Assembly (NCBI RefSeq): GCF_021568285.1
Contig: NZ_JAKGTQ010000001.1
Location: 496,001-560,000 of the forward strand
Origin: Rheinheimera sp. UJ63
Lineage (GTDB): Bacteria > Pseudomonadota > Gammaproteobacteria > Enterobacterales > Alteromonadaceae
Direction of reading: 5' to 3'
DNA: 64,000 bases
In this document: positions 19,891 through 28,710 of the stretch, piece by piece
Numbering within the stretch: the first letter of the stretch is position 1
How the letters are laid out: each line of letters opens with the position of its first letter
Made by a program: the position numbers and the translations under genes
The notes under the pieces: generated by a model
Told to the model about the DNA's origin: nothing
Seen by the model: the letters and a program-made list of their open reading frames with translations, nothing else
Databases searched by the model: none

Positions 19891-20841
19891 ATGAAAGATC
19901 GTATTAGTATTTCTATCTCTAGCATCAACGGCACCAAGCACTTTAGTATCGGTAAGATATTTAAGCGCAACGCTGTAATTGGCTTATGGCTTGTGCTGTT
20001 TTCAGTACTGATCACCGCGGCGGTGATTAACTATTTGCTGCATACGGTTGAACAAACCAAAACCGAGCAACAGCTACTGACCTCGCAAACGAATGCTTTA
20101 CAGCAACAACTGGCTCAGTTAAATGCCGCCCGCGAAACCCTAGAACACGAATTAACCCTTAAACAAGATCAGATGCTGCAAGTCAGCCAACGTTTGGGTG
20201 AAATTGAACAGAATTTAGGTTTAGAGCAAGGTATCGATCAAAATTTAGAAGCTCGACTGGATATCGCCACCGTGAACGCCAGTGCAAGGATGGCCATGTT
20301 GCAGCTGGTACCCAATGGCTCACCACTTGATTTCGATAAACGTTCTTCTCGCTATGGCGTTCGTACCCACCCTATTTTAGGCAAGCGCCAGCATCATAAT
20401 GGTATTGATCTCACAGCACCGAAAGGCACCGAAATTTATGCCCCTGCTGACGGCGTGGTGGAAGTGGTGCGTCGCAGCAATAGCGGTTATGGCAACTTAT
20501 TAAAAATACGTCATGCTTTTGGTTTTGCCACGCTTTACGCTCATTTATCAGACTTTAATGTGGCAAGTGGCACCTTTGTCCACAAAGGCCAATTAATCGC
20601 TAAAGCAGGCAATACCGGCAGTTCAACCGCACCGCATTTACACTATGAAATTCATTTTCTTGACCGGTCGCTTAATCCACAACACTTTATGGAATGGGAT
20701 TCCGGTAATTTCGACCTGTTGTTCGAAAAAGAGAGGAGTATTAAATGGGATTCTTTGGTAACCATGTTGCAAACCAAGGCAAGCACACAATTACAACTGT
20801 CATCGCTGAGGGATGCGTCCTTAACGGCAACTGCCGAGTAA
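19891..20841 (+). CDS. M23-family peptidoglycan endopeptidase
   Basis: 316 residues from ATG 19891 (the frame opens 27 codons earlier, but those residues look non-coding). One membrane helix (about 27-47), a long coiled coil rich in Gln and Leu (about 50-125), then a LytM/M23 domain with the zinc ligands in HNGIDL and HLHYEIH. Family members cut peptide cross-links in the wall and often shape the cell. It overlaps the next gene, a bactofilin, by 97 bp in another frame; pairing of M23 enzymes with bactofilins is known from Helicobacter and others, so a joint role in wall shaping is inferred. The start has no good ribosome site. Confidence 0.88.
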   Translation: MKDRISISISSINGTKHFSIGKIFKRNAVIGLWLVLFSVLITAAVINYLLHTVEQTKTEQQLLTSQTNALQQQLAQLNAARETLEHELTLKQDQMLQVSQRLGEIEQNLGLEQGIDQNLEARLDIATVNASARMAMLQLVPNGSPLDFDKRSSRYGVRTHPILGKRQHHNGIDLTAPKGTEIYAPADGVVEVVRRSNSGYGNLLKIRHAFGFATLYAHLSDFNVASGTFVHKGQLIAKAGNTGSSTAPHLHYEIHFLDRSLNPQHFMEWDSGNFDLLFEKERSIKWDSLVTMLQTKASTQLQLSSLRDASLTATAE

Positions 20842-21170
20842 ACAGTGATATGCAAATCGACGGCGAACTTGAGGGTAACGTCGAATGCAAAAGTACTGTC
20901 ATCATCAGCTGTAGTGGTAAAGTTGTCGGCGAAATCACCGCTGACAAGGTGATGATAAATGGCTATTTCGATGGTCAAATCACCGCTAACATAGTTGAAA
21001 TACTGCCTCAAGGCAAAGCACATGGCGTGGTGTTCAGCGATAATCTGTGTATCGAACGGGGTGGCAGTTTTTTTGGCGAAACGCATGCCTCTAAACCTGG
21101 CCAACAAAATCTGCTGTTAACCGACGAACTGCAACCCAACAACGTTGCTGAACTTAGCCAAGCGAAATAA
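20745..21170 (+). CDS. Bactofilin (polymer-forming cytoskeletal protein)
   Basis: 141 residues. The central region shows the alternating hydrophobic/Gly pattern of the bactofilin beta-helix (GNCRVNSDMQIDGELEGNV-like repeats, GKVVGEITA, NGYFDGQITA). These proteins polymerise without nucleotide and position wall enzymes. The start ATG follows GAGAGGAG at six bases, one of the best ribosome sites in the region, although it lies inside the upstream peptidase gene. That supports the long overlap as real. The C-terminal 35 residues are Gln/Asn-rich and probably disordered. Confidence 0.9.
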   Translation: MGFFGNHVANQGKHTITTVIAEGCVLNGNCRVNSDMQIDGELEGNVECKSTVIISCSGKVVGEITADKVMINGYFDGQITANIVEILPQGKAHGVVFSDNLCIERGGSFFGETHASKPGQQNLLLTDELQPNNVAELSQAK

Positions 21171-21240
21171 CGCCGCTTTATGCTACACTATGCCCTTTAC
21201 GTGCAGACAATGGGTCTGCGCCTAGTGCAGGATAGTTCCC

Positions 21241-22629
21241 TTGAGTGTTCAACTTAGTTTCAGCGCCTTTGCGCTTTCACCCGCCTTACTCGATACCTTA
21301 ACCAGCCTGAATTATCATCAGCCTACGCCTGTGCAGGCACAAAGCCTACCGGCAATTTTGGCGGGTAAAGATGTGCTGGCTCAGGCCGCGACGGGCTCGG
21401 GTAAAACAGCCGCCTTTGCACTAGGCCTACTCAGCAATTTAGACGTTAAACGTTTTCGGGTACAAAGTTTAGTGTTATGCCCCACACGTGAATTGGCTGA
21501 ACAAGTCGCCACCGAAATTCGAACTTTGGCGCGCGGCATCCATAACATCAAAGTATTAACCTTATGTGGTGGTATTCCGGCCAAAGGACAAATTTTGTCT
21601 TTAGAACACGGTGCGCACATCATTGTGGGCACACCGGGTCGAGTGTTAGATCATTTACAACATGAGCGTTTGAACCTAGAAGAACTGACGATGTTAGTGC
21701 TCGATGAAGCCGATCGGATGCTCGAGATGGGTTTTGCCGAAGACTTACAACAGATCATCGATGCTATGCCAGCACAGCGCCAACAACTGCTGTTTAGTGC
21801 CACCTTTGCGCCTGCCGTGAAGAAACTGGCAAACGAGCTGTTACATTCACCCCAAGAAGTGATTATTGATAGCCCTGCTGCCAAAGCCAATATTAATCAG
21901 CAATTCTTTTTGCTGAGCCATAACCAAGAACGCAGCCAAGCCACGGTACGTTTAATTTTGGCTAAAGCGCCGCAAAGCTGCGTTATTTTTGCCAATACCC
22001 GTAAAGAAGTGCAAAGCTTAGCCGAGCAATTAAAATATGCCGGTTTTAGTGTGGCTGCCTTACACGGTGATTTAGAACAGCGCGAACGCGAACAACAACT
22101 GCTGCAATTTGCCAATGGCAGCTTACAATTGTTGGTAGCCACCGATGTGGCGGCACGCGGTTTAGATATCGAAAAGCTTGATCTGGTGATTAACTATGAA
22201 CTGGCGCACGATACGGATACGCATATCCATCGCATTGGCCGAACCGGTCGTGCCGGCGAGCAAGGGGTCGCCTGCACGCTGTATACCACGCAAGACGGTA
22301 ATAAAATTAGCCAACTTGAAGAGGCGCTGGGCCAAGAGATTAATCCTGAGCCCTTACCGGAAACCCGCAATAACAAGCCGCTATTACCGCTCATGGCAAC
22401 CATTGAAATTGACGGCGGTAAAAAACAAAAATTACGCCCGGCCGATATTGTGGGTGCGCTCACCCGTGATGATCAGATTGCTTTTGCCGATATTGGTAAA
22501 ATTCAATTGCAGGATTTTCGGGCTTATGTGGCGGTAAAACGCAGCGCTTTAAAAGCCGCTTTGCAGCAATTAAACAACAGCCGCATCAAGGGCCGCAGTT
22601 TTCGGGCTTACCGTTTAGGTAACGATTAA
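21241..22629 (+). CDS. dbpA: ATP-dependent RNA helicase DbpA
   Basis: 462 residues. DEAD-box helicase activated by hairpin 92 of 23S rRNA, acting in 50S assembly. Motifs: AATGSGKT, PTRELA, TPGR, DEADRM, SAT, HGDLEQRERE, ARGLDIE, HRIGRTGRAG; the C-terminal DbpA-type RNA-binding domain (DGGKKQKLRPADIVGAL) separates it from other DEAD proteins. The start is TTG at 21241: it begins MSVQLSFSAF, aligning with E. coli DbpA, has AGGA about ten bases upstream, and no in-frame ATG lies near. A six-base hairpin stands 20 bp upstream. Confidence 0.93.
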   Translation: MSVQLSFSAFALSPALLDTLTSLNYHQPTPVQAQSLPAILAGKDVLAQAATGSGKTAAFALGLLSNLDVKRFRVQSLVLCPTRELAEQVATEIRTLARGIHNIKVLTLCGGIPAKGQILSLEHGAHIIVGTPGRVLDHLQHERLNLEELTMLVLDEADRMLEMGFAEDLQQIIDAMPAQRQQLLFSATFAPAVKKLANELLHSPQEVIIDSPAAKANINQQFFLLSHNQERSQATVRLILAKAPQSCVIFANTRKEVQSLAEQLKYAGFSVAALHGDLEQREREQQLLQFANGSLQLLVATDVAARGLDIEKLDLVINYELAHDTDTHIHRIGRTGRAGEQGVACTLYTTQDGNKISQLEEALGQEINPEPLPETRNNKPLLPLMATIEIDGGKKQKLRPADIVGALTRDDQIAFADIGKIQLQDFRAYVAVKRSALKAALQQLNNSRIKGRSFRAYRLGND

Positions 22630-22630
22630 C

Positions 22631-22822
22631 TAGGGCTTGTTGACGTTTGCTATTTAGATTTTGTTCGTTTGGCGATGTTTTGAGCGCGAAACGAGGAGTG
22701 CAGTACGCGGTACCCGGTTTGTTATTCTAAATAAACGACAAGTGAAGCTACCGCGTCCTGCTCTCGCCCTGACCTACATCCATGTAGGCCACAAAGAGCA
22801 AAGCATCGCCAGACGAACCCTA
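22631..22822 (+). repeat. Imperfect-palindrome intergenic element (MITE/REP-like candidate)
   Basis: The whole dbpA-arfB gap is built as a nested imperfect inverted repeat. Arms of 20 bases at 22663-22682 and 22799-22818 match 18 of 20 when one is reverse-complemented (core TGGCGATG). Inside, TATTTAGATT (22651) is mirrored by ATTCTAAATA (22723), and a second pair ends in CGCGGTA. The right arm also carries a small hairpin CCTACA-TCCA-TGTAGG at 22773-22788. It has no reading frame of note. The right arm ends at the arfB stop codon. The shape suggests a dispersed non-coding repeat, but only one copy is in the window, so class is unproven. Confidence 0.6.
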
Positions 22823-23236
22823 CTCAAAACCTTTGTCACGGCGCAAGGCCTTAGTTTGGCCTTGCTGCTTCTTCTGCTGTAAGCGTTTTTGCTGGCTGCC
22901 ATAAGTTGGTTTAGTGGCAAAACGTTTCTTCGGGGTTTTACTGACACTGTGCACCAACTCCACAAATTGCAATAATGCCAGCTCGCGGTTTTGCTCTTGG
23001 CTGCGGCTTTGCTGACATTTAATCAAAATTTTGCCGCTGGGTGTAATCCGGTGATCAGACAATTGCAGCAAACGGCTTTTGTAGATCTCAGGTAAGCTGG
23101 AGTGGGCAATATCAAACTGCAGCAGCACTGCCGTTGATACTTTGTTTACATGCTGGCCACCAGGGCCAGAGGAGCGCACAAACTGCCAACTCAACTCATC
23201 ATCTGCTACATGAACATTTGCATTAATCCTGATCAC
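22820..23236 (-). CDS. arfB: Ribosome-rescue peptidyl-tRNA hydrolase ArfB (YaeJ)
   Basis: 138 residues. Releases ribosomes stalled on broken mRNA. The release-factor motif GPGGQHVNK holds GGQ at residues 26-28, and the basic C-terminal tail (KKRFATKPTYGSQQKRLQQKK) that enters the empty mRNA channel is present. It starts 9 bp after gsk on the same strand. Its final residues (DKGFE) and stop lie right at the edge of the palindromic element, so the terminal few codons may have been altered by that insertion. Confidence 0.93.
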   Translation of the reverse strand: MIRINANVHVADDELSWQFVRSSGPGGQHVNKVSTAVLLQFDIAHSSLPEIYKSRLLQLSDHRITPSGKILIKCQQSRSQEQNRELALLQFVELVHSVSKTPKKRFATKPTYGSQQKRLQQKKQQGQTKALRRDKGFE

Positions 23237-23245
23237 CGCTGCTCC

Positions 23246-24544
23246 TTAACGCTCCCAGTAAGCCTCTTCTAAGCTATCTTCGCGCTCAGGTAGGCCTTTA
23301 GATAAACGGGGAGCATTCTGTACTAAAATCTCGTAGCTGACCCGATTGGCGTATTTACATAATTGTGCAAACGATGAATAAGCCAAGTATGACTCTTCGT
23401 GCTTGCTCGATAACGGCTGTACTTGTTTATGATAATGATTCGCCGCCATATCATGTAATATGGCCGCTAAGGCCCCATCACCGGCGCCATTGGTATTTTT
23501 AATGCGCTCTGGGCCGCCTAAATACGGATCAATGTGCGAATACACCTTCAAGGGTGCTTGGCAATTTTGCCGTAGCATCGGCCGACTAAACTCAAAGCGA
23601 TTAAAATCTGCTAAGCTGGCCGATTTGATCGGGTTAGAACTCTCACGTTTCATACTTTCATCAGTATAACCGCACAAGTATAGCCCCTCAGCACCCGCGG
23701 TGATCAACACCATATCGGTGATCTCTAAAGCGGCTTGCGCTGCGCGTAGCGGATCAGCAAAGCCGGTTAACGCTTCGGCCTCTAATTCATTCATTGCCAG
23801 CACATTGACATATTTAATAACAGTTTCAATAATTTGCTCGCGGTTTTCTTCCACCAAATGCCGCGTACCTAAGCTCATCACCACCGGTACTTGCTGCTCA
23901 CTGGCATCCGACAACGCTTTAAGCATAGCTTGTTGAATAGGCTGATCAGTGGCGCGCAAGGGGTAAGCACTGACCACAAACGCTGCCGCGCCTGCAATAA
24001 TGTCAGTCGGGATATACTCTGGTGCCAGCTGATCCATATCACTGGGATCGATAACAAAAGTACGTTCACCATCGGGCGTAATCATCGTGATACCACGGCC
24101 AATATCACCGGCAACACCTTGCAGGCGGTTCATATCCACTTTCGAGCTGGTATGACACACATAATGATAGGCTGGCGAGCCAAGCGCGATATTGGCCGAC
24201 ATCACGCCGAGCAACACCGATTTATCATCGGCTAATACGGAGTAATTATGAATGGTATTACCAATAGTGCCACCGGCAAAATGATCCGAAATCGCTTGCT
24301 CCACCACCAACTCATGGTAAATCTCGTTGGCTTTTTCATGGGCGACTAAATTGGATAACCCTTTGGGAATATTATGTTTCGCGAGAAACTCATCACTGAC
24401 ACTGGCCACTACATCAACGATAGTTTGATCAAGCCCTACGATATACGTGTCTAACTCCGGCCGCACTTCAAAACTGGGCAGTTGTGGTTTAGGTTGGGAA
24501 ACTGGGAAGTAATGCTTTATTTTGCGCAGACCAGGAAATTTCAT
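23246..24544 (-). CDS. gsk: Inosine/guanosine kinase Gsk
   Basis: 432 residues, near the 434 of E. coli Gsk. PfkB-family kinase that phosphorylates inosine and guanosine to IMP and GMP in purine salvage. FAGGTIGNT in the N-terminal third and the active-site box NTNGAGDGALA (catalytic Asp) are present, and the C-terminus GLPEREDSLEEAYW is almost identical to the E. coli one. A terminator-like hairpin separates it from yaaA upstream, so it probably has its own promoter in the 66 bp gap. arfB follows closely. Confidence 0.95.
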   Translation of the reverse strand: MKFPGLRKIKHYFPVSQPKPQLPSFEVRPELDTYIVGLDQTIVDVVASVSDEFLAKHNIPKGLSNLVAHEKANEIYHELVVEQAISDHFAGGTIGNTIHNYSVLADDKSVLLGVMSANIALGSPAYHYVCHTSSKVDMNRLQGVAGDIGRGITMITPDGERTFVIDPSDMDQLAPEYIPTDIIAGAAAFVVSAYPLRATDQPIQQAMLKALSDASEQQVPVVMSLGTRHLVEENREQIIETVIKYVNVLAMNELEAEALTGFADPLRAAQAALEITDMVLITAGAEGLYLCGYTDESMKRESSNPIKSASLADFNRFEFSRPMLRQNCQAPLKVYSHIDPYLGGPERIKNTNGAGDGALAAILHDMAANHYHKQVQPLSSKHEESYLAYSSFAQLCKYANRVSYEILVQNAPRLSKGLPEREDSLEEAYWER

Positions 24545-24561
24545 AGCGTAGGCTCAACTGA

Positions 24562-24593
24562 AAACAAGCCGGTATGTTAACAAAAATACCGGC
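24562..24593 (-). terminator. Terminator after yaaA
   Basis: Perfect eight-base stem GCCGGTAT / ATACCGGC (24568-24575 and 24586-24593) with a ten-base loop. On the minus strand it is followed by TTGTTTTC, giving a modest T tract that fits termination of yaaA before gsk. Confidence 0.6.
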
Positions 24594-24610
24594 AAAAAAG
24601 TAAAGTAATG

Positions 24611-25384
24611 TCAGCTGGCATCACGCAAAAACACCGGTTTATCCAAGCTGGATAACGTATCGCTGAAATAATAACCATCAAGGTCGAATTGTTGTAATTG
24701 TGCGGGTTCCTGCAATGCGTGCTGGATCACATAACGCGCCATCAGGCCACGCGCTTTTTTGGCATAAAAACTGATAATTTTATATTGGCCATTTTTATAG
24801 TCTCGAAACTCAGGCGTAATAATGCGTGCTGATAAGTGTTTTTTATCGACCGCTTTAAAATACTCTTGTGAGGCTAAATTGAGTAATACATCACTGCCTA
24901 AAGCCGCCAGCTGCTGTTGTAAAGCCTTAGTCACTTCGGCCTGCCAAAAGGCATACAAATCTTTACCGCGCGGATTCGACAGTTTTGTGCCCATCTCAAG
25001 CCGATAAGCTTGCATCAAATCTAAGGGCCTTAATACACCATATAAACCGCTAAGAATACGCAAATGGTTTTGTGCATAGTTTAGCTCGTCATCCGACAGG
25101 CTATCCGCCGCTAGGCCTTGATACACATCACCATTGAACATAAATAACGCAGCTTTCGCATTGTCGGTATTAAACGGGGGTTGCCACTGTGCAAAGCGTG
25201 CCGCATTTAAACCCGCCAATTTATCACTAATATGCATTAAAGATGACAAATCAGCTGGGGTTAACTGCTGACAAACCGTGGCTAATGCTTTGGCATCCTG
25301 TAATAAAGCAGGTTGACTAAAACTCAGCTCACGCGCGACGGGGGTTAAATCTAAATCTTTGGCTGGCGATACCACCATCAACAT
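24611..25384 (-). CDS. yaaA: Peroxide-stress protein YaaA
   Basis: 257 residues, same length as E. coli YaaA. DUF328/UPF0246 family: it lowers free intracellular iron during peroxide stress and has a DNA-binding fold. Start [13 protein letters not shown], then [22 protein letters not shown] and the C-terminal [12 protein letters not shown] block are diagnostic. AGGAGC lies eight bases before the ATG. In E. coli it sits between the thr operon and talB; here it is beside tal and about 5 kb from the thr genes. No OxyR site could be established by eye. Confidence 0.93.
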   Translation of the reverse strand: MLMVVSPAKDLDLTPVARELSFSQPALLQDAKALATVCQQLTPADLSSLMHISDKLAGLNAARFAQWQPPFNTDNAKAALFMFNGDVYQGLAADSLSDDELNYAQNHLRILSGLYGVLRPLDLMQAYRLEMGTKLSNPRGKDLYAFWQAEVTKALQQQLAALGSDVLLNLASQEYFKAVDKKHLSARIITPEFRDYKNGQYKIISFYAKKARGLMARYVIQHALQEPAQLQQFDLDGYYFSDTLSSLDKPVFLRDAS

Positions 25385-25724
25385 AAAGACGGCTCCTATT
25401 TTGACAAAATGAGCGTTTATACTGCACAGCCGCGGTTTCAGACCTTGCAGACAACGATATAGCCCATTATGCTGTTTACTAACTCGATTGCAAAAGGAAT
25501 CTGCATCAGCGTTACCACTCTGTCGCCCGCTGTATCTGGTTTTTGCTGACTGTCCTCTTACGTTCGTTAAGCTGCAATTAACGGCAGAGCAGCCTCGATA
25601 AAGGCAGATCCCACATTAACCCTGTTTTTAGACAAACGGCTATTTTGTTGTTATTTTATTACAAGAATAGCCATTTAGACGTATACTTAAGCTAATTCCA
25701 ACTAATAAGTGGTAAGTGAACAAC
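25385..25724. other. Divergent intergenic region between yaaA and tal
   Basis: A 340 bp gap with no convincing reading frame. It holds the promoter side of yaaA (minus) and tal (plus). The right end is AT-rich with the hexamers described separately. On the left a TATAAA (minus strand) lies about 40 bases from the yaaA start with a poor upstream hexamer. The middle (about 25450-25600) shows nothing I recognise. Confidence 0.6.
25659..25687 (+). promoter_or_regulatory. Candidate sigma-70 promoter of tal-pgi
   Basis: TTACAA (25659-25664), 17-base spacer, TATACT (25682-25687), ending 37 bases before the tal ATG. The -10 matches five of six consensus bases; the -35 is weak. Assigned by eye. Confidence 0.45.
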
Positions 25725-26675
25725 ATGAATGATCTTCTCAGCCAATTAAAAGCCGTCACCACCGTGGTCGTTGATAGCGGTGATCTGGGTGCTATTGAAC
25801 AGTTTCGTCCGGTCGATGCCACCACCAATCCATCGTTATTATTAAATGCCAGCCAACTCGACTTTGCTAAGCCCATCTTAGCGGCAGCGATTGCCTATGC
25901 TAAAGCACAAACCAGTGACAAAGACGCGCAGTTAAGCTTAGCCAGTGATAAATTTGCGGTAGATATTGGCACGGCTATTAGTAAGTTAGTCCCTGGCCGC
26001 GTGTCTACCGAAGTCGATGCCAGATTGTCCTTTGATCGTGATGCAACCTTAACCAAGGCACGGCAATTAGTGGCCTTATACCAGCAAAACGGTGTCAGTC
26101 GTGAGCGCATCTTAATTAAAATTGCCTCAACCTGGGAAGGGATCCAAGCGGCCAAAGTGCTTGAGCAAGAAGGCGTTCAGTGTAATTTAACCCTGTTATT
26201 CCATATGGCGCAGGCACGCGCTTGTGCCGAAGCCGGTGTGTTCCTGATTTCTCCCTTTGTCGGGCGTATACTCGACTGGTACAAAGCCAATACCAAACAA
26301 GACTACACCGCCGAAACCGATCCCGGTGTCTTGTCGGTACGTGAGATCTACCGCTTCTTCAAAACCCATGGTTACCACACGGTAGTGATGGGTGCCAGCT
26401 TCCGTAATATTGGTGAAGTATTAGCGCTTGCCGGCTGTGACCGTTTAACCATTAGCCCAGGTTTGTTAGAAGAGCTGCAACAGCAGCAAGGCGAATTAAC
26501 CGTACATTTGAAAGACGACGGCGCCACAGCGACAAAACCAGCGGCATTAACTGAAGAAGCTTTTCGTTGGGCACTTAACGAAGACGCCATGGCGACGGAG
26601 AAATTGGCCGAAGGGATCCGCAAATTTGCCGTGGATCAACGCAAACTCGAAGCATTACTCGCTGCCCAACTTTAA
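25725..26675 (+). CDS. tal: Transaldolase
   Basis: 316 residues. Moves a dihydroxyacetone unit between sedoheptulose 7-phosphate and glyceraldehyde 3-phosphate in the non-oxidative pentose phosphate pathway. DATTNPSL, the Schiff-base lysine in ILIKIASTW, and [15 protein letters not shown] are typical of TalB-type enzymes. ATG 25725 is used; a GTG three codons upstream is in frame but gives extra residues absent from relatives. pgi follows after 26 bp, linking two sugar-phosphate enzymes in one probable transcript. Confidence 0.96.
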   Translation: MNDLLSQLKAVTTVVVDSGDLGAIEQFRPVDATTNPSLLLNASQLDFAKPILAAAIAYAKAQTSDKDAQLSLASDKFAVDIGTAISKLVPGRVSTEVDARLSFDRDATLTKARQLVALYQQNGVSRERILIKIASTWEGIQAAKVLEQEGVQCNLTLLFHMAQARACAEAGVFLISPFVGRILDWYKANTKQDYTAETDPGVLSVREIYRFFKTHGYHTVVMGASFRNIGEVLALAGCDRLTISPGLLEELQQQQGELTVHLKDDGATATKPAALTEEAFRWALNEDAMATEKLAEGIRKFAVDQRKLEALLAAQL

Positions 26676-26701
26676 ACCACTGATTTTTAGGAGATGACGC
26701 G

Positions 26702-28321
26702 ATGTCGGTAACCCTTACGGCTTTATTAAGCCCTCTAGCAGCGAAGCAGCAACCCCTGCGGCAATTATTTGCGGCAGAACCGGGCCGTGCTAAACGCTTT
26801 AGCACTAGCGCTTGTGGTATCTATTTAGATTATTCAAAAAACTTATTAGACGAGCAAAGTTGGCAAGCCTTGCAGCAATTAGCCACACAAAGCAAAATTC
26901 GTCAGCTCAGTAAACAAATGCAAGCCGGTGCGGCCATTAATAATACTGAACAGCGCACCGTGTGGCATACGCGATTGCGCCAACAAGATCTGAGCAATTT
27001 ACAGCTAGCCGGCGAAGATATTGGCGCAGCCATTACGGCTTGTCAGCAGCAAATGGCACAATTGATTGATGATTTACACGCACAGCGTTATATCGGCTAT
27101 CAAGGTAAACCGATCACGGATTTAGTCTGGGTTGGCATTGGTGGCTCATTATTAGGCCCACAGATGGCCGTAGAAGCACTAACACCCTATCATTGCAGCC
27201 CGGTAAACTTGCACTTCGCAGGGAATATCGACGGTGCGGTGGTGAGCGATATCACCAAAAAACTCGATCCTGCCACCACCCTCGTCGTGGTGGCGTCTAA
27301 GTCTTTTGGCACCGAAGAAACCAAACAAAATGCCTTGGCATTACGGCAGTGGTTTAACGACGCCGGTGCCGACAGTAGCGCCATTGCTCATCACTTTTGG
27401 GCGACCTCGTCTAATGTAAAAGCGGCTGCCGAGTTTGGCATTATTGAGAAACATATTTTACCCATGTGGGATTGGGTTGGTGGTCGTTATTCATTATGGT
27501 CTGCCATTGGCTTACCCATTGCATTAATGATCGGCAATAGCGCTTTTAAAGAATTGCTAGCCGGTGCTGCCGCCATGGATGAGCACTTTTTTAATGCCCC
27601 CTTTAGTGAAAACTTGCCGGTTATTTTGGCATTGCTAGGCATTTGGTACATAAATGGTTTTGGCTGCCAAGCTCAAGCCTTATTGCCTTACAGTCATTAT
27701 TTACGTTTATTGCCCTCTTATGTGCAACAACTGGATATGGAGAGTAATGGTAAGTCGGTTGACCGTCGCGGCCAACCACTACAAGACGCCACGGCACCCG
27801 TGATCTGGGGCGATGCAGGCACCAATGGCCAACATGCGTATCATCAATTGTTACATCAAAGCCAACTAAAAGTACCGGCTGATTTTATTCTGCCCTTACA
27901 GGTAAGCCACAGCTTAGCGGATCAACATCAACGCTTAGCGGCGCATTGTTTTGCGCAAACACAGGCGTTGATGCAGGGTAAAACGGAAGAGGAAGCCCTT
28001 GCCGAATGCTTAGCTGCAGGCATGACACAACAGGCCGCGGCAGAGCTGGCGCCCCATAAAGTATCGCCGGGTAATAAGCCCAGCAACACCCTATTACTCG
28101 ATGCTTTATCGCCTTATCACCTCGGCGCGTTAATCGCCATGTATGAGCATAAGGTGTTTTGTCAGGGGGCTATTTGGGAGCTGAACAGCTTTGATCAATG
28201 GGGCGTCGAGTTAGGTAAACAACTCTCAGGCCCCATTTATCAGGCGATCAGTGGTCAAGCTGACGGACAATTTGATTGCTCAACCGCCAGCTTAATAAAA
28301 CGCTTTTTGCAAAAACCTTAG
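26702..28321 (+). CDS. pgi: Glucose-6-phosphate isomerase
   Basis: 539 residues. Interconverts glucose 6-phosphate and fructose 6-phosphate. Motifs: WVGIGGSLLGP (substrate phosphate), SKSFGTEET, catalytic Glu in DMESNGKS, His in NGQHAYHQLLHQ, and the C-terminal signature FDQWGVELGKQL with the catalytic lysine. AGGAG lies upstream of the ATG. It is the second gene after tal and is followed by a strong terminator. Confidence 0.97.
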   Translation: MSVTLTALLSPLAAKQQPLRQLFAAEPGRAKRFSTSACGIYLDYSKNLLDEQSWQALQQLATQSKIRQLSKQMQAGAAINNTEQRTVWHTRLRQQDLSNLQLAGEDIGAAITACQQQMAQLIDDLHAQRYIGYQGKPITDLVWVGIGGSLLGPQMAVEALTPYHCSPVNLHFAGNIDGAVVSDITKKLDPATTLVVVASKSFGTEETKQNALALRQWFNDAGADSSAIAHHFWATSSNVKAAAEFGIIEKHILPMWDWVGGRYSLWSAIGLPIALMIGNSAFKELLAGAAAMDEHFFNAPFSENLPVILALLGIWYINGFGCQAQALLPYSHYLRLLPSYVQQLDMESNGKSVDRRGQPLQDATAPVIWGDAGTNGQHAYHQLLHQSQLKVPADFILPLQVSHSLADQHQRLAAHCFAQTQALMQGKTEEEALAECLAAGMTQQAAAELAPHKVSPGNKPSNTLLLDALSPYHLGALIAMYEHKVFCQGAIWELNSFDQWGVELGKQLSGPIYQAISGQADGQFDCSTASLIKRFLQKP

Positions 28322-28365
28322 GCATACCACTAAGCTTACCAAGCTTATTATTATTTGATTAACGT

Positions 28366-28394
28366 AAAAAGGCTGCTTTCGCAGCCTTTTTTTT
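28366..28394 (+). terminator. Rho-independent terminator after pgi
   Basis: Stem AAAAAGGCTGC / GCAGCCTTTTT (28366-28376 and 28381-28391), four-base loop TTTC, then more T. It lies 45 bp after the pgi stop. Confidence 0.92.
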
Positions 28395-28497
28395 GGCTTG
28401 TCATCTTGTTGTCACTTTTTAGTTTTATTTTTAAACAAAATATGGTAGAACCTTTGTTGAAAATAACAACAAAATCAACATCAGATGAGGCCGTAAT

Positions 28498-28671
28498 ATG
28501 GAAAGCTTCGAAGACTTACTGAATATGTTGGAACGACCTGCTGCGAAGACTCGTGTGGTCAAACGCAAATGGCGTGAAATTGAAGAGCTGAAAGAGCGTC
28601 AACGTCTCAAAAAGGAACTCTGTGACATAGATTGGACCATCGAACCTGAACTAGATAACATTGAATTATAA
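28498..28671 (+). CDS. Small DUF3545-type protein
   Basis: 57 residues, too short for many gene finders. It starts at an ATG with GAGG nine bases upstream and ends at TAA just inside the next terminator stem. The core KRKWREIEELKERQRLKKEL is a charged helix with the W-R-E-I-E signature I associate with DUF3545, a family of about 60-residue proteins in Shewanella, Vibrio and relatives with no known role. The N-terminus FEDLLNMLE and acidic C-terminus are also family-like. It stands alone between two terminators, so it has its own promoter; an AT-rich stretch at 28420-28480 would hold it. Family name is from memory. Confidence 0.8.
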   Translation: MESFEDLLNMLERPAAKTRVVKRKWREIEELKERQRLKKELCDIDWTIEPELDNIEL

Positions 28672-28706
28672 ACAATAGGCCCGCTACTCGTAGCGGGCCT
28701 ATTGTT
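28671..28706. terminator. Bidirectional terminator between the DUF3545 gene and ung
   Basis: Perfect 16-base inverted repeat (28671-28686 and 28691-28706; core TAGGCCCGCTA) with the four-base loop CTCG, ending in TTGTTTTC on the plus strand and AACAATA mirrored on the minus strand. It sits between convergent genes and can stop both. Confidence 0.88.
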
Positions 28707-28710
28707 TTCA

